A DNA stretch of 64,000 nucleotides from Fremontodendron californicum. Lineage: Eukaryota; Streptophyta; Magnoliopsida; Malvales; Malvaceae. The translations under genes were made by a program, and so were the position numbers. A model generated the notes under the pieces. The model saw only the letters and a program-made list of their open reading frames with translations. It was not told the DNA's origin and did no database searches. The stretch spans positions 14,551,160-14,615,159 of the forward strand of contig JAULJL010000021.1 of the NCBI GenBank assembly GCA_030761205.1, written 5' to 3'. Of the stretch, positions 23,153 through 31,489 are shown in pieces. The stretch's first letter is position 1; each line of letters opens with the position of its first letter.

Positions 23153-24638
23153 TGATAACTCGTATAATTATATAGTTCTTAGTTATGTTTTATTATTGTT
23201 TTGTGTCAAATACGAGTTATTATTGCTTAGTCTAATTGTGTTTATGATATTTTATATTTTTATGTAATTTGGTGTTTTTCACGAGTTTCTTTGAGTGATT
23301 TCAGATTACTAGGTTAAATCAACAATTAAGGGCAAATCCAGTTCAGTTCTAGTTCCGACACCTTTTGCCATATCCGCTATATCTGGAGTTTCACTGAAGC
23401 AATAAGGCTGAAATTTTTACAGTGCATAGTTAAGAGGCATATCTATCTTTTTCATGTTTTACACTTCTTGAAACGGAGTCGTTTTCCCTACCGAAATCAA
23501 CCATCAAGTTGGCTGATGTGCAATGACGTCTGTTCTGCACCGTTTTGGTATTTTGACCATATCTTCCGATCCACATGAGCAAATGAGCTGATTCCAACGG
23601 CTATGGATCCGTAACTAATAGGGGTATATTTTTCTAGAAGACAATTTTATCAGAGCGAGCCTCCAACATTGAAAAAATCAACCATCAAGCTGGCTGATCA
23701 GAATTGTCATACAATATGACGAAAATTGTTAGAAAAATGCACCCACCTATTATACCTACCTTTGAAATTTGTAAAGCTTGTCTCTTGTCATTTAGCCCTC
23801 CAAAATGTGTATAAATAGAGGGCCTTGGATGAGTATTGAAAAACATTGATACATTGGTAGGATATTAACCATTGCAATGTAATTCTCTAAGTTTTCTTCT
23901 TCTTTCCTTTCTCTAGTTTTCTTTATCTTTATTTTTCTTTTCATTTTCTTCATATCTAGTATGTGTTGCTAATCATATTGTTGAGGTGATGACGTGAAGC
24001 TTTTGGTAAATGCTAAGGTTAGTCTCTTAAACATGAACTAAAATAAATCATCATTTAGTATAGATAATATTTTCTTTTGGTTTAAAATCATACTTGCAAA
24101 GTAGGGATCTTGATTCATTATTGACAATGAAAATGGCACAGTAATTGCTTGGTTTCATAACCTTGATTTGTTGTAGACATATACCTTGGCATAGGGAATG
24201 CTTTGACTCTTTTTGTGAGTTTTGAGGACACCAAATGAACGTAATATCATATGCTATGGATGTTGGACAATTTGGACTAAATTGCTAAACCTTCCGATTG
24301 GAATCTCCCTTATGTGTGAATTTCAATTGTGTAATAAAACAAGATTAATCTTAGCATAACACCAAGAGTGGATTCTCTAACCTCAACATCTTTTCTTATT
24401 GTTTTTTATATCTTGTTTAATTTCTTTTATGTTATTTTGTTTATTTTGTTCTCTAATATCTTGTTTATCTTGTTTTGTTGTTGATTCCCTAATATCTTGT
24501 TTACTTTCTTTTTCTTATATATTTATAAACTTATACTTACTAATACGCTTCCCTGTGGTTCGACCTCGGACACTCGAGAATTTATTACTTGAACATAACC
24601 TGCACTTTGGTTTACAACTCTTAATTGAGTCTCCATCA
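23153..24638 (+). repeat. L2 5' LTR (1486 bp)
   Basis: TGATAACTCG...CTCCATCA. It carries the TATA box TATAAATA at 23810-23817 and the terminal 11-bp inverted repeat (23155-23165 with 23210-23220). Confidence 0.93.
23810..23817 (+). promoter_or_regulatory. LTR TATA box (L2 5' LTR)
   Basis: TATAAATA, 657 bp from the LTR edge. The 3' LTR has it at the same offset (32147-32154). This is the probable core promoter for the genomic RNA. Confidence 0.7.
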
Positions 24639-24644
24639 AGTTTT

Positions 24645-24662
24645 TGGCGCCGTTGCCGGGGA
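24645..24662 (+). other. Primer-binding site, tRNA-Asp type (L2)
   Basis: TGGCGCCGTTGCCGGGGA, seven bases after the LTR end. It is complementary to the plant tRNA-Asp 3' end as I recall it and is characteristic of Athila-type elements. Confidence 0.88.
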
Positions 24663-24699
24663 GGCAATACTAAGTATATAAGTTTATAAGTATATTTAT

Positions 24700-24815
24700 T
24701 TTTATTGGCTGGTTATACCGCCTAATTTGTATATTAACTTTGTTTTATTGGCTGGTTATACCGCCTAATTTTGTATATATATATTTTTGGCTGGTTATAC
24801 CGCCTAATTTTCTAT
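24700..24815 (+). repeat. Leader hairpin repeats GGCTGGTTATACCGCC (L2)
   Basis: Copies at 24707-24722, 24750-24765 and 24789-24804 between the PBS and the gag start. Each is a near-palindrome able to fold as RNA, which makes a packaging or dimerisation role possible but untested. Confidence 0.8.
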
Positions 24816-24969
24816 ATATTTATATTTATATTGTAAAGTTTATATTTATATATTATCTATTTATTAACTTTGTTTTATGCTTGTTTGGCGACGTGATTTT
24901 AGATCTCGTCGTTTAGTTAGATTTTATTGTGAAACTTTTTCAGGTAATCTTTCTAATACAACTCCTACC

Positions 24970-27753
24970 ATGGCTGACAATGAAAGTGTTCATGCTGAAG
25001 ATGAGAACAGACAAGTACGCACCATGCGTGACTACTTGCAACCAACTCGAAGCTCATCACCCTCTTGTTTTATTTTTCCTCTCAATGCAAACAACTTTCG
25101 TTTTAAACCAGGTATGATAGCTTTGCTTCCAAATTTCCATGGGTTAGAATCGGAAAGTGCTTACTCGTTTCTAAAAGAGTTCGAAGATGTATGTGTCACC
25201 TTTAATGACCAACAATGCACAAATGAAATTGTCAAGCTAAAATTATTTCCTTTTTCTTTAAAAGATAAAGCAAAAATTTGGCTTCATAATTTAAAACCAA
25301 GGTCAATTGGCACATGGCAAGAATTACAAACTGAGTTTCTAAATAAATTTTTCCCAGCACATAAAACTACTGCTTTGAAAAGACAGATTCAAAATTTCAA
25401 TCAAAATCAAAATGAAGCATTTTTTCAGTGCTGGGAGCGTTTTAAAGATTTGTTAAGTTCTTGTCCACATCATGGTTTTGAAAAATGGCGTCTTATTAGT
25501 TTTTTTTATGAAAGTTTAACTCCCGAAAATAAACAATTTGTTGAAACAATGTGTAACGGTGAGTTTCTAGAAAAAGAACCTGAAGAAGCCTTTGACTACC
25601 TAGACCATTTGGCAGATAACTCTCAAGCCTGGCACACAGATAATTCCTCTGAAAGTTGCAATATATCTAATCTTGTTTCTAACAGAGGTAAATATCATTT
25701 TAGTCAAGAAGATGAGATAAAAGCTAAAATAGCTAATTTGGCTAGAAAGATTGAAGCCATGGAACTTAGAGAAGTAAAAGAAGTCAAAACGGTTAAAAAT
25801 GAAAAAAGTTGTGGAATTTGTGAAATCATGGGACACCCCACTTCTGAATGTCCAAACATTCCCATTCTTAAAGAAGTGTTGCATGATCAAGTAAATTCCA
25901 TAAACACATTTAAAAAGCCTTTTCCTTCTCCTTACTCTAAAACGTATAACCCTGAATGGAGAAATCATCCCAACTTCAGTTGGCGGAATAATAATCATGT
26001 TCAGGTACCACAATCTCAAAAGCCGGGCAACACTTTTTCCTATCAACCTTCACGTGTACAAACCTTGGAAAAGACATTGCAAGCATTCATGCAAACACAA
26101 GCAAATGTGAATAACCAAACTTCACAGGACATCAATGAGATCAAAAACACCTTGTCCACATTGACAGCTTCATTACGCACTCAAGAAAATGGTAAGTTTC
26201 CTGCTCAACCTCAGCCTAACCCTTCTACTCAATGTCTTGTTTCTTGCTCCAATGAAACTCAACAGGAAAATGCCAGTTCTATCACAACTCTTCGAAGTGG
26301 AAAGGCAATTGACAAAAACATTCCATCAAAAGACCAAGATCCTCCTTCCCCTCCGAAAAGTAATGGTAAGGATGATGGTAAGTCTGAACTTCTTGAAAAT
26401 TTGGACAAAGAAAAAGGTATGCATCCTGCTCCTTTTCCTCAAAGGTTGCAAACAATAAAGAATTTGAATCAAAATGCAGAAATTTATGAACTTTTCAAAC
26501 AAGTTAAGATTAACATTCCTTTATTGGATGCAATCAAACAAGTTCCATCTTATGCTAAATTTTTGAAGGACATGTGCACAGTTAAAAGGAAACATAATGT
26601 ACAAAAGAAAGCATTTCTGACGGAAAGTGTGAGCTCAATCATTCAGCACCTTACTCCACCAAAATTCAAAGAGCCTGGATGTCCAACAATCTCATGCATC
26701 ATTGGAAACTCTAGAATAGAACGTGCATTGCTTGATCTTGGTGCTAGTGTTAATCTTTTGCCTTTTTCTGTTTATCAACAGTTAGGTTTAGGTGAACTCA
26801 AGGAAACACCTGTTACACTTCAACTAGCTGATCGTTCTGTAAAAATTCCTCGAGGGATAGTTGAAGATGTTTTGGTTCAAATTGATAATTTTTACTTCCC
26901 TGTTGATTTTATTGTTTTGGACACACATCCTGTTTCAAATCCAAATGTTCAAATTCCTGTTATATTAGGCCGTCCATTTCTTGCAACTTCTAATGCTCTG
27001 ATAAATTGCAGGAATGGTATGTTGAACATTTCTTTTGGAAATATGACTTTAGAATTAAATGTGTTCAACACTTGCAAGCAACCTGGTGATGATTCAGAAG
27101 TACATGAAGTGGATTTCATTGAAGAACTTGTTCATGAACATCTCACCACTACCACATTCCATGATCCTTTAGAAGCTTATTTAATTGAATGTGAGTTTGA
27201 TAATGCTTCAGAAATTTCACACACTGATTCTTTGTTAAATTCTTTTCAGGTTAAGCATTGTTGGAAAAAAAAGTTTGAGGAACTTCCATCACTCACAAAT
27301 GTCACTGTACCATCAACTATTGAACCACCCAAGCTGGATTTAAAACCATTGCCATCCGAGCTAAAATATTCCTTTTTGGGTGAGAATGAAACTTTTCCAG
27401 TCATAAATGAACTTGAGGAACTCAGAAATGATGCATATGAGAATTCTAAAATTCATAAAGAAAGAACTAAAGCCTTTCATGACAAGTTAATTTCAAGAAA
27501 AACATTTGATGTTGGGCAAAAAGTTCTACTTTATAATTCTAGACTTCACATATTTCCTGGTAAGTTGAGATCAAGATGGACTGGCCCATTTGTGGTTAAG
27601 CATGTGTATCATTATGGAGCAGTTGACATTGAGAATCCTCAAAATGGTAACGTATTCAAGGTAAATGGACAAAGACTCAAACTCTTTTTGGAAAATCCTG
27701 TTACTCAAGAAGAGGTTGTTTTTCTTTCTGATCCTTGTTTTGAAAATAACTAG
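24970..27753 (+). CDS. gag-aspartic protease-integrase C-terminus fusion polyprotein (L2)
   Basis: An intact 927-aa ORF. I start at ATG 24970 because the in-frame ATG at 24877 is followed by a stop in L3, while both copies share this start and the same 2784-nt length. Residues ~60-240 are a Retrotrans_gag core of Athila type. A CCHC zinc knuckle C-x2-C-x4-H-x4-C lies at 281-294. An aspartic protease begins at D589 (DLGAS, the Athila variant of D-S/T-G) and runs to about residue 710. A short post-protease segment ends near ETFPVI and then jumps to ELRNDAYENS at ~817, which is the C-terminal tail of a Ty3/gypsy integrase including a GPFVV motif (~870). Reverse transcriptase, RNase H and the integrase catalytic core are missing. 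It probably builds and matures particles using enzymes from an autonomous relative. Confidence 0.9.
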   Translation: MADNESVHAEDENRQVRTMRDYLQPTRSSSPSCFIFPLNANNFRFKPGMIALLPNFHGLESESAYSFLKEFEDVCVTFNDQQCTNEIVKLKLFPFSLKDKAKIWLHNLKPRSIGTWQELQTEFLNKFFPAHKTTALKRQIQNFNQNQNEAFFQCWERFKDLLSSCPHHGFEKWRLISFFYESLTPENKQFVETMCNGEFLEKEPEEAFDYLDHLADNSQAWHTDNSSESCNISNLVSNRGKYHFSQEDEIKAKIANLARKIEAMELREVKEVKTVKNEKSCGICEIMGHPTSECPNIPILKEVLHDQVNSINTFKKPFPSPYSKTYNPEWRNHPNFSWRNNNHVQVPQSQKPGNTFSYQPSRVQTLEKTLQAFMQTQANVNNQTSQDINEIKNTLSTLTASLRTQENGKFPAQPQPNPSTQCLVSCSNETQQENASSITTLRSGKAIDKNIPSKDQDPPSPPKSNGKDDGKSELLENLDKEKGMHPAPFPQRLQTIKNLNQNAEIYELFKQVKINIPLLDAIKQVPSYAKFLKDMCTVKRKHNVQKKAFLTESVSSIIQHLTPPKFKEPGCPTISCIIGNSRIERALLDLGASVNLLPFSVYQQLGLGELKETPVTLQLADRSVKIPRGIVEDVLVQIDNFYFPVDFIVLDTHPVSNPNVQIPVILGRPFLATSNALINCRNGMLNISFGNMTLELNVFNTCKQPGDDSEVHEVDFIEELVHEHLTTTTFHDPLEAYLIECEFDNASEISHTDSLLNSFQVKHCWKKKFEELPSLTNVTVPSTIEPPKLDLKPLPSELKYSFLGENETFPVINELEELRNDAYENSKIHKERTKAFHDKLISRKTFDVGQKVLLYNSRLHIFPGKLRSRWTGPFVVKHVYHYGAVDIENPQNGNVFKVNGQRLKLFLENPVTQEEVVFLSDPCFENN

Positions 27754-27961
27754 ATGTAAATATAATTTTTACTAATTTCCAAAAACAAAAAAATAATAAT
27801 AATAATAATACATTTTTTTAACCCCGGTTAAATGGTGGATAACGGTACTCCGTGATTATTTAAGTCGGTTCCATCAGCTACCCACGAAATTGATATTGTA
27901 TATAAATTTTTCTTTCTCTTTCAATTTCTCTTTCATTTTATTTTATTTCATTTTTTTTAGG
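27754..27961 (+). promoter_or_regulatory. Spacer upstream of ORF2 with hairpin and TATA-like box
   Basis: It contains a TTAACC-CC-GGTTAA hairpin near 27820-27833, conserved in L0, L2 and L3, and TATATAAAT at 27899-27907, about 55 nt before the ORF2 ATG. A pyrimidine-rich tract and an AG directly precede the ATG, so a splice acceptor is an alternative reading. Confidence 0.4.
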
Positions 27962-28498
27962 ATGGATGATATTCTCACAAGATTGCAGAAACGATTTCCT
28001 CCTTTTCCTCGAAATATTTTACTGAAGCTTTACCAAGTTCGATTTGAAAGATTAAGAATGCTTATGCACAAAGGGATTCCTGAAGATATACGTTGGATAA
28101 TTGAAGCCAAGGTACGTGAAGATGAATATCTTCCTGTTTTGCATTTACCAGGTACAGGTAGAAGCACTTATGCAAAGAAGCGACGAGCAAAGCGCATGAG
28201 TTCAAATTGCCACAAATGTGCACGATGGACGTGTAACGGTAAATGTCGTTCTATTGGGATTCCATCCTCTAATCGAGATGATAAAATTGAATTCATTAAT
28301 GATGGACTGAGTAAGGAGAATTTGGATAGTATCCAACTTTCTCTTGAGACGCATCCTAGTGGAGACGTACAAAGAGAAATTCTTGATTTATGGCCGCAAT
28401 ATCAAAGGGAATGGCAACATCTTGGGAATCTGATGTTAAAAGACCCTGTTTGCCAGCTTGTAAGAAAACTGGATGGGAAGCATATCCTCGACTCATAG
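27962..28498 (+). CDS. ORF2: 178-aa basic cysteine-rich putative nucleic-acid-binding protein (L2)
   Basis: An intact ORF. The start at 27962 matches L0 and L3; an upstream in-frame ATG at 27890 is not conserved. Residues 66-78 form a basic patch starting G-R-S and rich in Lys/Arg, immediately followed by C83-x2-C86-x4-C91-x3-C95 with H84, a possible zinc-binding site. After it comes a K-I-E-F-I-x-D-G-L segment (108-116). The combination resembles cysteine-rich proteins of carlaviruses and allexiviruses, some of which are silencing suppressors or nuclear regulators. No Ty3/gypsy protein I know has this layout. The N-terminal ~60 residues are helical-looking and basic. The function here is unknown; RNA binding or silencing suppression is an inference. 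It sits between gag-pro and LOG. Confidence 0.75.
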   Translation: MDDILTRLQKRFPPFPRNILLKLYQVRFERLRMLMHKGIPEDIRWIIEAKVREDEYLPVLHLPGTGRSTYAKKRRAKRMSSNCHKCARWTCNGKCRSIGIPSSNRDDKIEFINDGLSKENLDSIQLSLETHPSGDVQREILDLWPQYQREWQHLGNLMLKDPVCQLVRKLDGKHILDS

Positions 28499-28540
28499 AA
28501 GGCGTTTAAGCCGTTTCTGGACGTAAAACCAGAGGAAGAT

Positions 28541-28756
28541 GTGAGCCACAATCACAACTACAATAAATGACTTCTCAGCTTTTGGTCTGATTTGCAATAA
28601 CTTCATGTCGGTTTAATTTACGTGTTGTTAGATTTGTGTAATTATTCTCGTTTTTTTTTTGCATTGGTCTTTTACGGTTGATTTTTCTTCTCTTTTTGAT
28701 TTTCTTCCTGAAATCACGCAAAAATCTTTTGTTAGGTTAACATTTTCTTCTGACAG
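28541..28756 (+). other. Putative intron between ORF2 and LOG (L2)
   Basis: GTGAGC at 28541 and CTGACAG ending at 28756 delimit 216 nt of T-rich sequence. L3 carries, next to the same donor, a copy of the sequence found just after this acceptor, as if a spliced RNA had been used as template. Splicing would bring LOG close to the end of ORF2. A second acceptor-like TCTCTTTCAG lies at about 28836-28845. Confidence 0.45.
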
Positions 28757-28812
28757 GTCAAATACACTTTCGGCGACATTATTACTCTTGTCTGATTCAC
28801 TACTCAGTCCTC

Positions 28813-28820
28813 TATATATT
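28813..28820 (+). promoter_or_regulatory. TATA-like box upstream of LOG (L2)
   Basis: TATATATT about 50 nt upstream of the LOG ATG, in the context CTCTATATATTACACCATG, which is conserved in L1 and L3. It could be a core promoter captured with the gene; this is untested. Confidence 0.35.
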
Positions 28821-28865
28821 ACACCATGTACTCATTCTCTTTCAGGCACTCGAAAAAGAAAAAAA

Positions 28866-29514
28866 ATGGAAGGTACTTCGTCCCAACGCATTAAAAAAAT
28901 TTTCTGTCTTTGGAGGTGCTTATCCAGGGAAAAATAACATATTCGCTGATGAAGCCATAAGAGTTGGAGTAATACTTGCCCAACAAAAGATCCACTTGAT
29001 TTATGGAGGCGGTAGTACGGGTTTAATGGGAGCAGTCGCTACAGCAGCACACGTCGGAGGAAGTCCAGTTCTAGGAATCGTGCCAAAACTATTCACAGGT
29101 TTTTGTGGACCTACCGTGGGTAAGGAAATACAAGTCTGGAGTATCCCTGAACAGATAACAATCATGTACCATTCTGCCGATGCATTCATTGCTTTACCAG
29201 GAGGTCTGGGTACATTGGAAGAAATAGCTTGCGTGGCTTCTTGGTCATCTTTGGTCACAAATAAGAAACCCATTGGTTTGCTTAACATTAATGGTTATTT
29301 TAGTAATTTGCTTTCATATTTAGATAATGCTGTGGATAATGGATTCATGTTTTCAGAGGCAAGGAGAACCATAATTTCTGCTACAACCATTGAAGATTTA
29401 CTCAAAAAACTCCAAGCTTATGAGTATTTATCTGCTACGGTTGTTTCGCAAATGCTCGGAAAAAGAAAAAGAGATATGGACGAGCAAGGAGTGGATTGCA
29501 CTTTGTCTTTGTGA
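28866..29514 (+). pseudogene. LOG: LOG-like cytokinin-activating enzyme gene, frameshifted near the N-terminus (L2)
   Basis: Relative to L3 and L1, one extra base in the AAAATTT/TTTCTG tract around 28900-28910 shifts the frame after about codon 12. The rest (about 28910-29514) is open and LOG-like: YGGGSTGLMG, SADAFIALPGGLGTLEE with the PGGxGTxxE signature intact, KPIGLLN, and a C-terminal IEDLLKKLQ helix. It is the only copy with the full C-terminus, which ends in a basic GKRKRDMDEQG-type tail that could be a nuclear-localisation-like extension. The arginine of the usual R-K pair before the signature is present, but the lysine is replaced. The gene lacks introns. Without the single-base insertion it would be about 215 aa, a normal LOG length. 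Confidence 0.85.
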
Positions 29515-31489
29515 CATTATCTAACATTTTGTTTGTTGTGTCTCAGTTATAATAAGTGGTTAGCAACCTCTGCAGGTAATATCTCCTAAATTCTACCTTT
29601 AGTAGGGGGTAAGGGACATATTTCGCTAATTTTTTTTAAAAAAAAAAAAAAAAAGTTTGTTGTGTTTTAAGCAATTTAGAAGTATTCGTTCTGAACAAGG
29701 TCTGAGTAAGGGAGACTTGAGACATACCTTGTCAGTTTGATTTTAATCTTTTTATTTTTACTTGTTAATTTTTGTTTAGTATTTTAGGATTATTTAGGTT
29801 GCATGAGTTTGTTTTGTTTTGAGTCTTAGTTATTCCTATTCTTATGTTATTAGTTCTTTTCTCTTACACATGATTCTTTCATTTGGGTTAATAGACTTAC
29901 ATTGAGGACAATGTAAGAATCAAGTGTGGGGGGAACGATTTAGGATTTCTTTTATTTTTGTCTACTATTTTTTTTATGAGTCTTTATTATTATTATTATT
30001 TTTTTAATGTGTTCTAGTTCCTTTTTAATACAATGATGAGATATGAATTGCATAAGTCTAAAACAGATTTATTAGTGAGAAGATTTTCATGAGAATTGAG
30101 CTTGATGCCAACCTTTTTATGAGCCAATGTTAATATGATATGTTGATTGAGAAAGAAGCATGTTTAGACTTAATCTGACTTGTATAATCATCCTTGTGAG
30201 TTTTTGAGCCTATAATGATTGATGCATTATACAAATCAATCTAATTTCTTTCTTGAGTGCTCTTATGATTACATGATTCTCTAGAACTTGCTTTAAACCG
30301 TTTGAGACTATATTGATACATGTGACAACATGAATATGATAGAGGCATTAGGATTATAACCAGAGCCAAACAGCCATCCATTATTAATGTTCTAAGAGAA
30401 CATCCCCACTAGTGAGCCAATTTGAGCCTACATTAAATATGCTGTTTTATTGGTAACCACAACTTACACCTAGCCTAAATATACTTATATCCTTACCCTT
30501 GTTCTAAAGATGGATTATATATTTTGAGACATATTGAAAAAAACAAGGGATATTTTTAGTTGAAAATTTGGGTTAGAAACAAAAGATAAGTGTGGGGGAA
30601 GAAAAGAAAAGAAAACGTCAAGAGAAAAAGAAAGGGATCATTGTTAAATACATTCCCATATTCAAAAAAAAAAAAAATTCTTCTCTTGAACTTCTAGTTA
30701 AAGTAAAGAAAAAGATGTTACAAAGTTGGTTAGAATGAAGCAAAGGCTCAACATGAATATTTAGCCTATGTGACTATGTACTTGTAAAGAGTTTTGAGAA
30801 ATTTATTTGTATGATCTTATTATGTCTCTAAACTCTATGAACTCTTTGGAACCTTTGTGATATCTTTATCCTTCTGTTCTTTAACCACATTATAACCCTT
30901 TGGCCCCATTACAACCTTGAATAAAGACCTCTTGATTTATGAAGTTGTATGATCTAAATAGTGGAGAATAGGTGGACAAGCAAGCATATGGTAGAAGTGT
31001 TTTCATGAGATTGATTGAGTGTAAACACTTTACCACTACTTTAAAGAGTGAAAATCATGAGAGTATCCCATGTGAGAGGTTGAGATTAAGTTGAATATGC
31101 ACTATTTTGATTGAAATATGTTATGTTAATATTGGCTTAACTCATTTATTTACATTCAAGCATGAATTTTTGTGAAATTCTTTGAGCTATTGATTAGTTT
31201 ATAAGACTTGTTCAAAGATTGTCTCTAATTTATATTGAAAGGATTAGGAGTAAATATTTTTAGTGTATGTAGTTTACTTATATTTTAGTTCTTCAATGTT
31301 TGTGGGTATCGTCCTAGTAAACCCTCACGAGACTAAACTCGTCCACTAGGGACACCTAGGGGTTTGAAGGCTTGTGTCACATGCTAAGTGCCACCGTGAT
31401 TTCCTACGAAAATGGATTAGATTAGATTTTCTTATTTTATTTTTATTGAGTCGTTGCTAGGGACTAGCAACAATCTAAGTGTGGGGGTG
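29515..31489 (+). other. L2 3' untranslated region with conserved hairpins
   Basis: About 2 kb without a supportable ORF, collinear with L3 46047-47896. It holds a CTTACATTG-AGGA-CAATGTAAG hairpin (29896-29917) and AAGTGTGGGGG tracts near 29921-29932, 30588-30598 and 31478-31488. It also has a nested CCTAGT/ACTAGG structure (31313-31350) and a GTTGCTAG-GGA-CTAGCAAC hairpin (31453-31471) just before the 3' LTR. Confidence 0.65.
31478..31489 (+). other. Polypurine tract of L2
   Basis: AAGTGTGGGGGTG-type tract directly abutting the TGATAACT start of the 3' LTR. Two similar G-runs occur further upstream. Confidence 0.6.

Noticed and set aside
24399..24689. 96-aa hydrophobic frame repeated near 6320, 24399, 32736 and 41198
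   Set aside because: It lies in the T-rich end of the L LTR and runs into the PBS. The hydrophobicity follows from T-rich codons. It recurs only because the LTR does.
24877..24969. Upstream in-frame ATG for L2 gag
   Set aside because: L3 has a stop (TGG TGA) four codons after the equivalent ATG, while the ATG at 24970/41728 is conserved and fits Athila gag starts.
25600..26046. 148-aa minus-strand frames inside gag-pro of L2 and L3
   Set aside because: Antisense of the zinc-knuckle region, with no homology pattern of its own.
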